A stretch of DNA of 64,000 bases from Acidocella sp. KAb 2-4. GTDB taxonomy: Bacteria > Pseudomonadota > Alphaproteobacteria > Acetobacterales > Acetobacteraceae. The notes beneath the pieces were generated by a model, which searched no databases, was not told where the DNA came from, and saw nothing but the letters and a program-made list of their open reading frames with translations. This document shows positions 15,217-23,726 of the stretch, piece after piece. The stretch spans positions 1 to 64,000 of the forward strand of contig NZ_JAJDJU010000004.1 in NCBI RefSeq assembly GCF_020567705.1, given 5' to 3'. Both the position numbers and the translations under genes were made by a program. How positions within the stretch are numbered: the first letter of the stretch is position 1; the number at the start of each line of letters is the position of its first letter.

Positions 15217-16607
15217 CATCTCGGCGCCGCCATGGCGCGGTTGAGCATCTGGAAGATTCGCGGGTCGGCGCACTGCGCGACGTTGAAGCGCAGGAAGCGT
15301 CCTGCTGTCTGCGCCGGGCTGAACACGTTCCCCGGCGCCAGCACGATGCCGTCTTCCAGCGCGCGGCGCGCGATCTCGGCGGCGTCCAGCCTCGCGGGCA
15401 ATTCGCACCACAGGTACATCCCCGCGCGCGGCATTACCCAGGGTGTCAACCCGATGGCCCGGAGCCGGGTGCTGGCTTGGCTCATCGCGCCCGCCAGCTT
15501 CGCGCGCAGGGTCTCGATGTGCTTCCTGTAGGAGCCGTCCTGCAACACCGCCAGCAGCAGCTCGGCCGAGAGCCGCCCGCTGGAGAAGGACGAGGCGATC
15601 TTCAAATCCGTCAACCCCTCGATCCAGTCCGACTTGACGGCGATGTAGCCACAGCGGAGCGAAGCCGAGACCGTCTTGGAGAAGCTGCCGACCTGCACCA
15701 CGCGCTCCAGCCCGTCGAAGGCGGCAAGGCGCGGCGACGGCTCGGCCTCGAAATCCGCGAAGATGTCGTCCTCGATGATGGTCAGCCCATGCTGCTCGGC
15801 CAGCTTCAGCAGCCGGTGCGCGGTGACGGGGGAGAGCGAGGCGCCGGTGGGGTTATGCACGGCGCAATTGGTGATGTAGAGGCGGGGTTTTTGGTCCTCC
15901 AGCACCTGGCCGAAGGCGGCGATATCCGGCCCCGCCGGCGTGTAGGGCACGCTGACCACCCGCGCCCGGTGCGCGCGCAGCAGAGCGCGGAAATTGAAGT
16001 AGCAGGGGTCGTCCACCAGCACCGTGTCGCCCGGCTCCAGCAGGAAGCGGCAGAGCAGATCGACCGCCTGGGTGCCGGAGTCGACGAGCAGGATTTGTCC
16101 TGGTGCTGCCGGCACGCCGAAGCTGCCCAGCCGCCGGGCGAGATGCTCGCGCAGCGGCGCGAAACCTCGCGGGCTGCCGTAATCGGTCAGGGCGGCGGCA
16201 TCGGCCCTGGCCAGCCCGCGCAGGGCGCGGCGCAGGCTGGCTTCTGGCATCCACGAGGGCGGCAGCCAGCCGCAGCCCGGCTTGAGCGCATTGTCCGGCA
16301 TCTCCAGCGATTGCCGCGAGACCCAGAGCGGGTCCATGTCTCGGTCCAACTTCGGCCCAGTTTCCGCCAAGCTGAATGGCGGCGGGTGCCCCGCGACGTA
16401 GAAGCCGGAGCCGCGCCGGGACTCGATGACGCCTTCCGCCGCCAGCCGGTCGTAGGCTTCCACCACCGTGGTCTTGGAGATGCCGCGCGCGGTGGCTTGA
16501 GCGCGGATGGAGAGCAGTCTGGTGCCGGGTGCCAGCGTTCGCGCGGCGATGCGCCCACGCATCTCCTGCACGAGCTGGGCGACCAATGTGCCATCCGGCG
16601 GAGCCAT
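15216..16607 (-). CDS. MocR/PdxR-type regulator (GntR helix-turn-helix + aminotransferase)
   Basis: 463 residues. A GntR winged helix (about 8-75, with GISKTTVVEAYDRLAAEGVI) is fused to a fold-type I aminotransferase domain. The PLP lysine is in VGSFSKTVSASLRCG, and NPTG is present (HNPTG). Proteins of this family sense amino acids, amines or PLP and regulate neighbouring transport or metabolic genes. The divergently transcribed DMT permease is the probable target. An inverted repeat between the two genes (16627-16650) is a candidate operator. Confidence 0.9.
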   Translation of the reverse strand: MAPPDGTLVAQLVQEMRGRIAARTLAPGTRLLSIRAQATARGISKTTVVEAYDRLAAEGVIESRRGSGFYVAGHPPPFSLAETGPKLDRDMDPLWVSRQSLEMPDNALKPGCGWLPPSWMPEASLRRALRGLARADAAALTDYGSPRGFAPLREHLARRLGSFGVPAAPGQILLVDSGTQAVDLLCRFLLEPGDTVLVDDPCYFNFRALLRAHRARVVSVPYTPAGPDIAAFGQVLEDQKPRLYITNCAVHNPTGASLSPVTAHRLLKLAEQHGLTIIEDDIFADFEAEPSPRLAAFDGLERVVQVGSFSKTVSASLRCGYIAVKSDWIEGLTDLKIASSFSSGRLSAELLLAVLQDGSYRKHIETLRAKLAGAMSQASTRLRAIGLTPWVMPRAGMYLWCELPARLDAAEIARRALEDGIVLAPGNVFSPAQTAGRFLRFNVAQCADPRIFQMLNRAMAAPR

Positions 16608-16626
16608 TCGTACCTCTCCAGTGCCA

Positions 16627-16650
16627 AGTACAGTTTGTGAAGATTGTACT
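16627..16650. promoter_or_regulatory. Candidate MocR operator in the divergent region
   Basis: AGTACA (16627-16632) and TGTACT (16645-16650) form a perfect inverted repeat with a 12-base spacer, in the 88-bp region between the regulator and transporter genes. MocR proteins bind repeated sites in such divergent promoters; the assignment is by position and symmetry only. Confidence 0.45.
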
Positions 16651-16695
16651 CACCTGTGCCTGGATGCGCCAGCCCCGGCCCGCCACAAGGATCGC

Positions 16696-17577
16696 ATGAC
16701 GCGGAAGGGCATGGGCATGGAGAAGACGATCGACGGTTGGGTGTGCGGCGCGCTGGGCGTGGTGATTTTCAGCGGGTCTATGCCCGCCACGCGCGCGGCG
16801 CTGGCCGGGTTCGATCCGCTCTTCCTCACCGTGGCGCGGGCGGCACTGGCGGGGATGCTGGCGGTAACCCTGCTTCTCGCCTTCCGCCAGCCGCGCCCGG
16901 CGCGGGGCGATCTCGCCTCCCTCGTCGTTGTGGCGCTGGGCGTGGTGCTGGGCTTCCCGCTGCTCTCCGCCCTGGCCCTGCGGCACATCAACGCCGCGCA
17001 GTCACAAATTTTCCTGGGGCTGCTGCCGCTCGCCACGGCCACGTTCGGCGTGCTGCGCGGCGGGGAACGTCCGCGCTGCGGGTTCTGGCTCTTCGCCGGA
17101 CTGGGCAGCGCCTGCGTGATCGGCGTCGCGCTGCGCCACGGCGCGGGCCTGCCTGTGGCCGGGGTGGCGCTGATGCTGGCCGCGATCCTGGTGTGCGGGC
17201 TGGGTTACGCGGAGGGGGCGAAACTCTCACGGCGGTTGGGCGGCTGGCAGGTCATCTCCTGGGCGCTGGTCCTGGCTCTACCCCTGATGCTGGTCCTGTG
17301 CTGGCTGAACGCGCCCGCCACGCTGATGCATGTGCCGGGCGGCGCCTGGGCGGGGCTCGCCTATGTGGCGGTCTTCAGCATGCTGGTTGGGTTCGTGTTC
17401 TGGTATCGCGGCTTGGCGCTGGGCGGCATCGCGGCCGTGGGTCAGCTGCAATTGCTGCAGCCTGGGCTTGGTCTTGCCGCCTCCGCGCTAGTGCTGCATG
17501 AGACCGTGCCGCCCGTCATGGCTGTAGTCACCTTTGCCATCGTCCTCTGCGTCGCGGGGGCTAAGAGGTTCGTGTGA
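16696..17577 (+). CDS. DMT-superfamily (EamA) transporter
   Basis: About 293 residues with ten predicted hydrophobic segments in two EamA halves (first half from VCGALGVVIFSGS, second from GVALMLAAILVCGLGYAEG). It is likely an exporter or importer of an amino acid or other small metabolite in the inner membrane. ATG 16696 has ACAAGG upstream; ATG 16711 is an alternative. The partner MocR regulator suggests the substrate is an amino acid- or PLP-linked compound, which is inference. Confidence 0.82.
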   Translation: MTRKGMGMEKTIDGWVCGALGVVIFSGSMPATRAALAGFDPLFLTVARAALAGMLAVTLLLAFRQPRPARGDLASLVVVALGVVLGFPLLSALALRHINAAQSQIFLGLLPLATATFGVLRGGERPRCGFWLFAGLGSACVIGVALRHGAGLPVAGVALMLAAILVCGLGYAEGAKLSRRLGGWQVISWALVLALPLMLVLCWLNAPATLMHVPGGAWAGLAYVAVFSMLVGFVFWYRGLALGGIAAVGQLQLLQPGLGLAASALVLHETVPPVMAVVTFAIVLCVAGAKRFV

Positions 17578-17579
17578 GG

Positions 17580-18698
17580 TTAAGCCAGAAGCCCTTCAAA
17601 ATCTCCGGCTTTGGCAATATCACCAATGAGTCCTGTTAACCTAGGCTCTTTATTTCGTGCACGTCTAAAATCCTCGGCCGTACGTTTATCTACATAAAGA
17701 ACTGTGCAATACGCAGCGAGGACAGCTAAATGGCTATCAATGTGGTCACTTCCTGGACGCAACGAACGAGGCTGCCCGTGAACCTTAAGTGCTTCACTGA
17801 TGACCCGGCTAGGCAGCACATCCATCGATACTTTTTTAAGTTCTTGAAACGATCGGCCAGTCTTCGAAGCTACAACTCGCAGCTGACTTCTAAACAACGC
17901 AAGCCTATTCAGGTCTTCGAGAACGCTCTCGTCACGAATCTCGCTTTCATCCACGCCCTGGTCGACCAACATCAACACCAGCATCTCACGTACCGTCGCG
18001 CCCGGCGGCGGCGTCCTAGCCAATACCTGCGTCATGAACTCGTCGGCCATCTTACGTGCCCCAATGGTATCGCCGCCAGTACTCAGAATCGCCTCTCGCA
18101 GAGCCCGTGCATAGCTCAAGTCGAGTTGCATGCGTATCTGGTCAGGTGAATTGAACGGCAATTTGGCCAATTCACCGATTGTTAGCTTCTCATCAAATGT
18201 CCGTAATGGCCCAAACGTCGCGATCATGTTAGCCGTCCCCTTGCGGGATTGTACGTTTGGCCGCGAAGCTTCCCATACTCTAATATCTTCACCAATTGCC
18301 TGCCTGCCATTTCCTATTGTTAGCAATAGCTCCCGAGCTCGATTGCGAACGGCAATGAGATCACCGCACCCTTCGGCGGCTGCGATCGCTTCGGCTGCCA
18401 GCACTTGCACGATCGAGCCTAATAATCCCTCTTTCTCATTGGGTAAGCGTAAATAAGCCACGAATGGCAATTGTTGGAGAAATTCGATCCGCGTTCGGGC
18501 GGTTGAATCATTCTCGACTCCGAGCAACTCCTCAAGATGATGCCAGGATAGGAGCGGCAGGCGTCCCTGTTCGAGCAGTCTCCCGTGCAACGTATGCGCC
18601 CGCCGTCTCCGCTCTGGATTTGGAGACTGGGCTGCGTCCAACCATTTTCCCCAATGCGAGCTGTCCGGCGCAATGATCGTAGCAGTAAAAAGAGTCAA
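17580..18698 (-). CDS. Hypothetical protein, possibly PIN-like; last gene of the ATPase operon
   Basis: 372 residues without a firm family match. The N-terminus places an aspartate after a hydrophobic strand (TATIIAPDSSHW, Asp12), a central segment contains HHLEELL, and the C-terminus has DHIDSHLAVLAAYC followed by VLYVDKRT. This spacing of acidic residues after strands recalls PIN-like nucleases, but the match is weak. The start is TTG 18698, which overlaps the stop of the preceding gene as TTGA, so translation is coupled. The stretch is visibly more AT-rich than its neighbours. It is likely the third component of a defence-type operon. Confidence 0.6.
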   Translation of the reverse strand: MTLFTATIIAPDSSHWGKWLDAAQSPNPERRRRAHTLHGRLLEQGRLPLLSWHHLEELLGVENDSTARTRIEFLQQLPFVAYLRLPNEKEGLLGSIVQVLAAEAIAAAEGCGDLIAVRNRARELLLTIGNGRQAIGEDIRVWEASRPNVQSRKGTANMIATFGPLRTFDEKLTIGELAKLPFNSPDQIRMQLDLSYARALREAILSTGGDTIGARKMADEFMTQVLARTPPPGATVREMLVLMLVDQGVDESEIRDESVLEDLNRLALFRSQLRVVASKTGRSFQELKKVSMDVLPSRVISEALKVHGQPRSLRPGSDHIDSHLAVLAAYCTVLYVDKRTAEDFRRARNKEPRLTGLIGDIAKAGDFEGLLA

Positions 18699-20035
18699 AG
18701 CGTAATTCCATTACGATATATGACCCGTTGTGGAATCGGTCCACCATTTGCAATTAAACCTCGAGTCAACGAACGCAGCAAATCAATCAGGTCGACCAAG
18801 AGCTTGTCGTCCTCGGCACTTGAGTATGGAGAGACCAAGCTGCCATGCATAACTCGATTCCGAACCTTGTTCCAAGCTCGATGTTGATCCGGCGTGATCG
18901 TGCCAGCATCTCGAAGCTCACGAAGTGCTGTAGCGGTGGTTATTTCGAGTGCGCGTGATACGGCGCTTTTGGCGACACCTTTGAGGTATGCGCCTCCCGT
19001 CCACTCGTCGATATGCCTCTTCAACATCTCGACGCTGGCGGAATCAACATCTGCTCGGTGTGCGCCCCTGGGGACAAGAATCTTCACCATGCCCTCAACT
19101 GCGCTTGCGAAGGTGAGCGCCCACACCCAGCGCGAACCGCGCGCCGCCTGGATCACTTCGACGTACAGCGCAGTCACCTTGTTTGCCTCGAAATTGGGTT
19201 GCCCTTGATCGTCCCGTGCCGAGACGATGTAGGTGAGGAGTCCTGCATAGGTCTGCCAAAAGCCACTTGCATCTGCGAGGATATGGTCGCCGTGCCAGAG
19301 TGCGCAGGCATTGGACTCGGCCCGCCAAGCGGGCGACGGGCGGATCGAGACCATCGTCCGTGTCGGGAGAGCGCGGATGATGAATCTCGGATAGATGAGC
19401 TGACCGAACATGATCCTCAACGGCTCACCCAGCCAATGCTCTGTGAACATCAGGGGCAGCACCTCACTGGCCGCGGCGCCAACGGTCAGCATGTCGGCTG
19501 CGTCGTCGAGGGTGAAGATAACTTCGGTTCCAAGGACAGAAAGGCGATGCTCAACGGTCGCGCCCTCCTCTTCCGGTCTCGGAAAGAATCGGCGCAGGAT
19601 GATCCGGGCAAGATGTTCGCGTGGGAGCAGGAACGTCACCTCCGTGCCAGGCTGATTTCCGCCTGGTTCGTCCGTCATCATCCCCTCGATCTGCCCGGAG
19701 AATGTCCATTCACCTCCTGACTCGGGCACATACACTTTCGGGATGGTCCATCCGCCAAGGAGGGACAGCCCCTCCTCCGTGACAACCTGCAGGCGCTGTC
19801 GATGAAGTCCGTCGTAGGGATCGCCGTGGATGCGGTTGAGCGCATGCAGGGCGTGTCTGACGTCTGAAGGCAGTCCGTGCATCTCGTAGCGAATTGACGT
19901 GAGAGACTCCACGGTCAATTGGCCGGAGCCAACCGCAACCGGCGGCTCGTGGTCGGCGGCCAGCAGAGTCATCGATCGACAGGGGATCACAGTTCCAGGC
20001 GTCGCAAGGCGTTTCCAGCGGTCAGCAATGGGCAT
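18695..20035 (-). CDS. HEPN-like hypothetical protein, middle gene of the ATPase operon
   Basis: 446 residues. The first ~270 are a mixed alpha/beta region I do not recognise. The C-terminal ~150 are helical and contain KVRNRVMHGS, an R-x4-H motif (Arg392, His397) of the type that forms the active site of HEPN ribonucleases. Proteins with this arrangement (for example ApeA-type) act in abortive phage defence; equivalence is not shown. The gene lies 81 bp after the ATPase gene and overlaps the next gene by 4 bp. ATG 20035 has no strong ribosome site. Confidence 0.6.
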   Translation of the reverse strand: MPIADRWKRLATPGTVIPCRSMTLLAADHEPPVAVGSGQLTVESLTSIRYEMHGLPSDVRHALHALNRIHGDPYDGLHRQRLQVVTEEGLSLLGGWTIPKVYVPESGGEWTFSGQIEGMMTDEPGGNQPGTEVTFLLPREHLARIILRRFFPRPEEEGATVEHRLSVLGTEVIFTLDDAADMLTVGAAASEVLPLMFTEHWLGEPLRIMFGQLIYPRFIIRALPTRTMVSIRPSPAWRAESNACALWHGDHILADASGFWQTYAGLLTYIVSARDDQGQPNFEANKVTALYVEVIQAARGSRWVWALTFASAVEGMVKILVPRGAHRADVDSASVEMLKRHIDEWTGGAYLKGVAKSAVSRALEITTATALRELRDAGTITPDQHRAWNKVRNRVMHGSLVSPYSSAEDDKLLVDLIDLLRSLTRGLIANGGPIPQRVIYRNGITL

Positions 20036-20116
20036 GAGGTCTGTCGTTCCGAAAAGAGGTAACGCCTGACGCGTTGTGGCGCCGAATTGTGCTGATCATT
20101 GGTCGAGCGCAGATCG

Positions 20117-22756
20117 CTACTTCCTGGGCTTCATCTGTGGTCGAGCGGCCTCAGTCTCTTCCTTGGCTGCGTTGAAGTCAGCAATCAGAGATTCGAGATC
20201 GGCGAGGTGGGCCGCGAACTCTTCGGGCGTAGGTACGGGAACCGTGTCGGAAGCGGGATTGTCGTGGCTATGGGTGTTGGCACGGGTCATGCCCTCGTGG
20301 AACCGGATCGCGAGAGCGTCTGGTAGCGTGACGTAACGTAGAAGCTGCGTCTGAATGACATCGGTCCCGCGACGCACGATGTTGCGGAAGATCACTTCCT
20401 CGACCATGCGCTCATAGGTGTCGCGCAGTCTCCCGTAGAGGCCCTTGATCTCATACTCATAGTCAGCAGGGCTGTTGGCGCTGAGCTTGCGGAGCACCGC
20501 GAGCCGCACCTTGATCTGTCCAATCCGTTTGAAGACGTCGAGGCCTTTCCATACCATGCCGGCCGGGTCAATTTTGCCAGCCGCATCCTGGTCGCTGAAG
20601 AGCGCGACAGTGACCGGCTCGATACCCACCGCGTCTGCTGCTCTGCACAGCTCGTTGAAGAAGACGATATCATGAGTGAACACGATGACTTGGCGCTGGG
20701 TTGCCTCCTGCGCGATCCGCTCGGCGACACGGCTGCTGCGGTCTCGGTCCAAGGAGGAGACCGGATCGTCCACGATGATTGGCCCCGAGCCATCGGTCAG
20801 GGCAACCTCCGTCAAGAAGCTGGCGAGCGCCAGGGCGCGCTGCTCCCCTTCGCTCAGAATCTGAGAGGTGACCCTGGTTAGTTTGGTCTTCGGATCGATC
20901 TGGAACTCGGCCTTAAGCTGGCCACTCTTCCGGGCCAGGCTGACCTTGAGGTTGCTGATGTCGAGCCCGTCGCACTCGCGTTCGAACCTAGCCACCACGG
21001 CGGATGATAGGTGCGCGTCGATGAGCTCGTTGGCGCGCTTGGTGATGCCGGTGGTCACGCAGGAGCTGATCGCCTTGGTGAAGGCACCATCGAGCACCAT
21101 CAAATCACGACGCGTAGTCAGCTTCGCCTTATTGGCATTGAGGATTTTCTGATCCTCGAGTTCGGCCTTCTCTGCGGCAAGCTTGTCTCGCCATGCCGCG
21201 TCCTCCGCCAAGGAGAGTTGCTCCTTCTCGACGCCGAGCTTGACAGCAAGCGCTTCGACATCGGCGACCGGAGAGACGAGCTCCGCGACAGGCGAACTCT
21301 CCCCGCCATCCAGGCGGACTGTGGCGTCGGCAAGGCGATCGGCAACCGCTCGCTCGAACGCCGACAGCTTGTCGGCAAGATCGGCATCGCGCGATCTGAC
21401 CTGTTCCAGGCGCTCCGGGAAGTCATCGGCACGCAGTTTTGCAAGTGTGGGAAGTGCCTCCTTCGCTGCAGCAAGCGCTTCCTCATCGAGTGATGCGGCC
21501 TTGTCCAGGGTGTCGTCCATGTAGGCCTGGAACCGCTGCATACGGTCAACGCCTTCCGGGAGCAGCGGCTGCTGACACAGCACACAAGCGGCGTCGACAT
21601 CTTGGTTGACGACCGGGAAGTCCTGACCCGGATAAGCCTCGGCGAGAGAGTAGTTGCGAGCAGCAACCCACAGGGCGCGCCAACTCTCGCTGCCCACGCC
21701 GTCGAGCGGTTCGTCGTCGAACAGGGCGCCCGCCGAAACCTCGGCGGCCCTACGGGCCGCGATGGCCCTCTCCTTCAGGGCTGTCAGCGCCGCGAGTGGC
21801 TCGTCAGATAGAGCCGTCAACGCGGATCGGCACTCCTCGGCTACGGCTTCGACCCATGATAGGAGCGTTGCCAAGTCCGCCCGGGCCGTCGATCCTGATG
21901 CGAGTATGCCTGCGATCTCGTCGATGCGTGTGGCGTCTGTGTCGGAGAATTTCGTCGCGGTCTCAATCTCGAGGTCAGTCGTCTTGCTGTTGATCGCACT
22001 GGCGAACCTCTGCGGGGTGGTGTCTCGTACGGGTGCGAAGGTGATGGCACTCAACTCGATCTTGCCTCCGACCGTTGCCAAATGTTCTGCCTCTAGCATC
22101 GCCTTGAGTTCGAGGCACGCAGCGTTCAGGCGGTGAGGAAGCGCGAGGCCGAATGGCAGGAACCTGATCTGGTTGCCACTATCGACGTAGAGCTGTGCCG
22201 AAGCGCTATCGAAGACGGAGACTTGCATCAACTGTGGGGCAGCGGCCATGCCCGCTGTCCAGGCGATGGGCTCGTCGCCTGCGCCTGCGTCGATGACGAT
22301 GTCTGCCGCCTGCACGCCGCTGCCGTCACCGTAGACATCCCCGAAGACCTTTAGTGTTACCGGATTCTCGATCCTGGTGCGACATGCCGTCCGAAGTATC
22401 CGGACGAATCCGCTCTTGCCGCTCCCGTTGCGGCCATAGACGATGGTGAGGGCCTTGGGGCAGAAGCTCAATGAAGCCTTGGCCACGAGGCGATTCACGC
22501 CCTCGACATTGGCGATTCCCTTGAGGATGATGGGTGCCTGCTTGCTCCCGCCGAAATGCTCCTTGGCGAAGGGGGTCGGTATGGGAGGCTCGCCTTCAGT
22601 GGCAAGTCCGGCGGCCACTTTCACCATCGCAAGCAGCTCTTCGCGGTCGGTGTCCGTCAACTCGTTCGATATCGCGAGGCGGCGAAGACAGTCCTGCCGC
22701 CAGAGGGGCAGGGTGGTGGACCATGCGATGATGTCGTCAATTGGCTCCTTCGCCAT
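20117..22756 (-). CDS. SMC/PrrC-like AAA ATPase with zinc-hook-type CxxC
   Basis: About 879 residues. Walker A GRNGSGKS (108-115), an ABC signature LSEGEQ (634-639), Walker B ending IIVDDPVSSLD (660-670) and a following THD histidine (695) define an ABC/SMC-type ATPase. A long helical middle carries CVLC (391-394), reminiscent of the zinc hook of RloC/Rad50. The ~180-residue C-terminal extension is rich in Arg, His and Glu (for example ANTHSHD) and may be an effector region. PrrC/RloC-like (AAA_13) proteins are sensors or effectors in phage defence. ATG 22756 follows GAAGG; a TTG 14 codons earlier is possible. First gene of a three-gene operon. Confidence 0.85.
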   Translation of the reverse strand: MAKEPIDDIIAWSTTLPLWRQDCLRRLAISNELTDTDREELLAMVKVAAGLATEGEPPIPTPFAKEHFGGSKQAPIILKGIANVEGVNRLVAKASLSFCPKALTIVYGRNGSGKSGFVRILRTACRTRIENPVTLKVFGDVYGDGSGVQAADIVIDAGAGDEPIAWTAGMAAAPQLMQVSVFDSASAQLYVDSGNQIRFLPFGLALPHRLNAACLELKAMLEAEHLATVGGKIELSAITFAPVRDTTPQRFASAINSKTTDLEIETATKFSDTDATRIDEIAGILASGSTARADLATLLSWVEAVAEECRSALTALSDEPLAALTALKERAIAARRAAEVSAGALFDDEPLDGVGSESWRALWVAARNYSLAEAYPGQDFPVVNQDVDAACVLCQQPLLPEGVDRMQRFQAYMDDTLDKAASLDEEALAAAKEALPTLAKLRADDFPERLEQVRSRDADLADKLSAFERAVADRLADATVRLDGGESSPVAELVSPVADVEALAVKLGVEKEQLSLAEDAAWRDKLAAEKAELEDQKILNANKAKLTTRRDLMVLDGAFTKAISSCVTTGITKRANELIDAHLSSAVVARFERECDGLDISNLKVSLARKSGQLKAEFQIDPKTKLTRVTSQILSEGEQRALALASFLTEVALTDGSGPIIVDDPVSSLDRDRSSRVAERIAQEATQRQVIVFTHDIVFFNELCRAADAVGIEPVTVALFSDQDAAGKIDPAGMVWKGLDVFKRIGQIKVRLAVLRKLSANSPADYEYEIKGLYGRLRDTYERMVEEVIFRNIVRRGTDVIQTQLLRYVTLPDALAIRFHEGMTRANTHSHDNPASDTVPVPTPEEFAAHLADLESLIADFNAAKEETEAARPQMKPRK

Positions 22757-23101
22757 GATGCCTTCTGCGCGCAGTTCCCTATCTCGTCCAGATCGCAACC
22801 GAACCTTGCCCCGCCGCCAATCTTAAAGCCAGTCTGGCGCGATCGGCGAGTCAACGCCAGCCCTGCCTGAGAAAAGTGAGAATCTCGAACTGCCCCGGCC
22901 CCGGAATTAACCGACGCAGAGTCGGGAGAGGGGTGCCCGCCCCATCCTCTCTTCCCCCCACAATCCCCTCGGGCGACCGACGGGGGGGGGGAGGCGATCT
23001 GCGGTCAACGTGGGGTGCAACCCGCCCGGGTTGCGTGCCACGGCATGACGATGGTAGGCCATCGAGGGTGATCGCAGGCGATCAAAGACGGTCCGACTTT
23101 C
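22757..23101. other. Intergenic region at the right end of the island
   Basis: No gene supported. It contains a homopolymer of ten Gs (22982-22991), and from about 23000 a stretch weakly similar to positions 15-117, the sequence before attachment copy 1. This is what two related element ends would give. Confidence 0.5.
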
Positions 23102-23159
23102 GTTTCGAACCTACTACGAATCTGAGGGTCAGGAGTTCGAATCTCTTCGGGCGCGCCAC
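23102..23159 (+). repeat. tRNA-Arg(ACG) 3' fragment, attachment-site copy 2
   Basis: Identical to copy 1 over 48 bp (23112-23159 versus 128-175), including anticodon loop, T-arm, acceptor strand and CCA (23156-23158). As in copy 1, the upstream bases do not restore the anticodon stem, so this too is only a 3' half-gene. It marks the right border of the island segment. Similarity continues ungapped to at least 23245, including the 17-mer at 23229-23245 identical to 245-261. Confidence 0.8.
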
Positions 23160-23185
23160 GGAATTCATTGAAATACAAGCAAAAG

Positions 23186-23213
23186 CGGGCCGGTCCTGGT
23201 GGACCGGCCCGTT
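23186..23213 (+). terminator. Terminator-like hairpin behind the second tRNA fragment
   Basis: An 11-bp GC-rich stem (23186-23196 with 23201-23211) around TGGT, with only a weak T tract. Positional equivalent of the hairpin at 201-231. Confidence 0.55.
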
Positions 23214-23371
23214 GGCGTTTCGGGGCTGCCCACCACTATCCCCTCATTGGCCTCGTTTCGCCGCAGATCGCCCGGTGGGAAGCGCGCGCGGCGGCGGAAT
23301 TGGCTCGACAATTGCTTGACAATTCCACCGGCGACCACGTCTAGCGCCCACACGACGATATCGAGGATAAC

Positions 23372-23706
23372 ATGGGAACTTTCGCTGCATATGGACTTCT
23401 GCTGCTCGCTGCCTGCCTGGAAGCAGGAGGCGATGCATTGGTCAGGCTGGGTCTACATAATCATCAAGGCGCTGCCCGCTTGGCACTGTTCGGGGTAGGC
23501 GCGGTCGTGCTCTTCACCTACGGCGTGACAGTGAATTCCCCCCGTGGGATTTCGGGCGCCTGCTGGGCGTGTACGTGACGCTCTTCTTCGTGGTGGCACA
23601 GCTCATCAATCTGCTGGTGTTTGGAACCTCGCCCACCGTCCCTGTGGTGGCCGGCGGCGTCCTCATCGTCGCCGGCGGCGCGCTCATGACGTTCTGGCGC
23701 GCCTGA
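23372..23706 (+). pseudogene. Small four-helix-like membrane protein gene with frameshift
   Basis: From ATG 23372 the frame encodes hydrophobic segments (LLLLAACLEAGGDAL, then FGVGAVVLFTYGVTVNS) and breaks in the run of six Cs at 23538-23543. Adding one C gives NSPPWDFGRLLGVY and continues through VTLFFVVAQLINLLVFG to a TGA at 23704-23706, for a total of about 111 residues. The restored protein resembles small multidrug-resistance/YnfA-size membrane proteins. Either a one-base deletion has inactivated it or the homopolymer was misread. Confidence 0.65.
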
Positions 23707-23726
23707 GCCTCAGCCAGCCGCGTGCC

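Noticed and set aside
20117-22756. Calling the ATPase PrrC or RloC
   Set aside because: The anticodon-nuclease catalytic triad cannot be placed with confidence in the C-terminal region and no type I restriction genes adjoin it.
22982-22991. G10 homopolymer as a phase-variation switch
   Set aside because: No open frame runs through it and no promoter elements flank it, so a switch cannot be supported.
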